Assembly: GCA_965365275.1 (NCBI GenBank)
Contig: CBDUBA010000006.1
Coordinates: 21,786-85,785, forward strand
Direction: 5' to 3'
Length of the DNA: 64,000 nucleotides
Source: JAGTVG01 sp965365275
GTDB lineage: Bacteria; Bacteroidota; Bacteroidia; Cytophagales; Cyclobacteriaceae
The stretch's first letter is position 1; each line of letters begins with the position of its first letter. Positions 62,838-64,000 of the stretch are shown piece after piece. The notes below the pieces were generated by a model. It had not been told where the DNA came from. It searched no databases and saw nothing but the letters and a program-made list of their open reading frames with translations. Both the position numbers and the translations under genes were made by a program.

Positions 62838-64000
62838 ATGAAATCGAATAAAAAACACGGGCATTTTGAGTTCAATAGTATTGCAATAATTTATCTGGTA
62901 CTTGTTTCACTTATTTTTCTTTCCTTATTTTTCTCTTCCTGCTCAGATGATTCGGATGCATTGCCGGAAGAAGAGCCTACTATGGCAGAAGCATTGCAAA
63001 ATGCGCTTGACGAAGGGCTTAAAAAATATCATGGAATAGGCGTATCCGTTGCAGTTGTTTTTCCGGATGGAAAACAATGGGCTGGTGCCAGCGGTATATC
63101 CCATGGGACTGTACCGGTAACTACAACTATGCCATTTGGAGCAGGCAGTATAACCAAAAATTTCACTGCCTCGACAATTATCAAATTCGCTGAAGAGGGG
63201 AAACTGAATTTAGATGATTCTCTTCATTCCTGGTTGCCATCCTATCCAAATGTGGACTCGACCATTACTATAAGGCAATTACTAAACCACACAAGTGGTC
63301 TTAATGACATAGCCGACAATGTAAATTTTTGGGAGGGTATCTTCTGGGGCCCAACCAAATTCTGGGATCCTGAGGAAATAATTATTGCTTTCAATAAAGA
63401 ACCATTGTTCCCTAAAGGTACTGATTGGAATTATTCTTCAACCGGATATATTATGCTTCGCATGATTATTGAAGATATTACCGGTTCTGATATATGTTCA
63501 GTTTATAAAGATTTGTTCTTTGATCCTTATGGCCTTTCAAACACCTATGCCTCCAAAGGAGGAGTTCAGGACGGAACAGCCCATGGCTGGTTTGATATTG
63601 ATAGCGATGGGAGCTATGAAGATTTCTACCCCTGGCCCAGAACCGCATTTGCCAGCGGCATATGCGGAGAAATTTTCTCCAGTGCGGAAGACCTTGCCAA
63701 ATGGGCCAAAGCCCTGTATCATGATAAATCTGTCCTTAAACAGGAAAGCCTTGATCAAATGCTTACTTTTCATTCACCCTGCACCGGGGAAGAATTTTTC
63801 GCGGCTGGTTACGGTTTGGGAGCATTCAGGTTCAATCCTGATTTAGTGAATGGAAAGGATGCCATTGGGCATAGTGGAAATGCACCCGGGTATGCCGCGG
63901 CAAGTGTCTATATTCCAGAATATCAAGTAAGTTTAGGGTTTGTTGACAATACCGAGGAAGGCAACTCAATGTATCTCATGGGGGATTTTATTGCCATACT
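62838..64000 (+). CDS. class C beta-lactamase-family serine hydrolase lipoprotein (3' cut by window)
   Basis: The ATG at 62838 opens a frame that runs to the window end (387 codons) and is therefore incomplete. A signal with lipobox (LSLFFSSCSDD) makes it a lipoprotein. The penicillin-binding fold shows the SxxK motif (GAGSITKNFTAS), a Tyr motif WNYSSTGYIML, and GHSGNAPGY as the third box; QLLNHTSGLND is also typical. The third residue of the Tyr motif is Ser where Asn is most common. Members include D-aminopeptidases, esterases and DD-peptidases. The divergent AraC-type sensor may control it. Confidence 0.88.
   Translation, partial: MKSNKKHGHFEFNSIAIIYLVLVSLIFLSLFFSSCSDDSDALPEEEPTMAEALQNALDEGLKKYHGIGVSVAVVFPDGKQWAGASGISHGTVPVTTTMPFGAGSITKNFTASTIIKFAEEGKLNLDDSLHSWLPSYPNVDSTITIRQLLNHTSGLNDIADNVNFWEGIFWGPTKFWDPEEIIIAFNKEPLFPKGTDWNYSSTGYIMLRMIIEDITGSDICSVYKDLFFDPYGLSNTYASKGGVQDGTAHGWFDIDSDGSYEDFYPWPRTAFASGICGEIFSSAEDLAKWAKALYHDKSVLKQESLDQMLTFHSPCTGEEFFAAGYGLGAFRFNPDLVNGKDAIGHSGNAPGYAAASVYIPEYQVSLGFVDNTEEGNSMYLMGDFIAI

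Overview
The window looks like chromosomal DNA of a member of the Bacteroidota. The evidence is an ECF sigma/FecR/STN-type TonB receptor relay with FecR carrying a DUF4974-like tail, many SPI- and SPII-type exported carbohydrate enzymes, candidate -7 boxes of the TAnnTTTG type, and few purine-rich Shine-Dalgarno sites. Base composition is AT-rich. The gene set resembles environmental polysaccharide degraders of the Bacteroidia, but nothing here fixes the genus.

Layout. 1-572 is the 3' end of an FG-GAP (calcium-loop) protein. 991-4964 (minus) is a compact operon of an exported two-domain alpha/beta hydrolase and two overlapping amidohydrolase-type TIM barrels. Divergent from it, 5364-11009 (plus) holds two nitrilase-superfamily paralogs, a PQQ-type beta-propeller lipoprotein and a GHL6-like glycosidase lipoprotein. 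11300-15851 is a sigma/FecR/TonB-receptor unit without SusD. 15986-24245 holds a cyclase-TPR sensor, a GH10 enzyme, an orphan FtsX/MacB-type permease and two surface lipoproteins. 24381-29604 holds a decayed DUF4160/DUF2442 pair, a DUF5107-TPR protein, an intact PIN-toxin/antitoxin module with a four-box operator, and a SRPBCC protein. 29899-38145 holds typA, a CPA2 antiporter, a GH78 rhamnosidase and a PPK2. 38339-49382 holds a sulfatase, a third C-N hydrolase, a lipoprotein with a glycosidase-like layout, a cyclase-NTPase-TPR giant, a GH2 and a GH26.

The most coherent system is 49739-60467. It comprises a GRP-type sugar permease, a LacI regulator with a palindromic operator, and then a tight co-directional run: Gfo/Idh/MocA dehydrogenase, TIM-barrel isomerase/decarboxylase-like protein, PGDH_C-type oxidoisomerase-like protein, exported DUF5060-DUF4038 (GH140-like) hydrolase, D-apionate-lactonase-like protein and GH2. 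Read together, this looks like a complete route that releases D-apiose and oxidises it through D-apionolactone, D-apionate and 3-oxo-isoapionate to L-erythrulose. The family calls come from motif recall, so the pathway is a strong hypothesis and not a demonstration.

Two further themes stand out. First, two sensor proteins share a TM / FlgO-like / TPR body but carry different N-terminal output modules (class III cyclase in one, AraC HTH in the other), and a third pairs a cyclase with a STAND-type NTPase and TPRs. Second, at least five gene relics lie between intact genes (15918-15992, 19763-19894, 24381-24814, 38183-38281, 49457-49621). This points to rapid turnover of catabolic genes. I saw no tRNA, rRNA, insertion sequence or CRISPR array.
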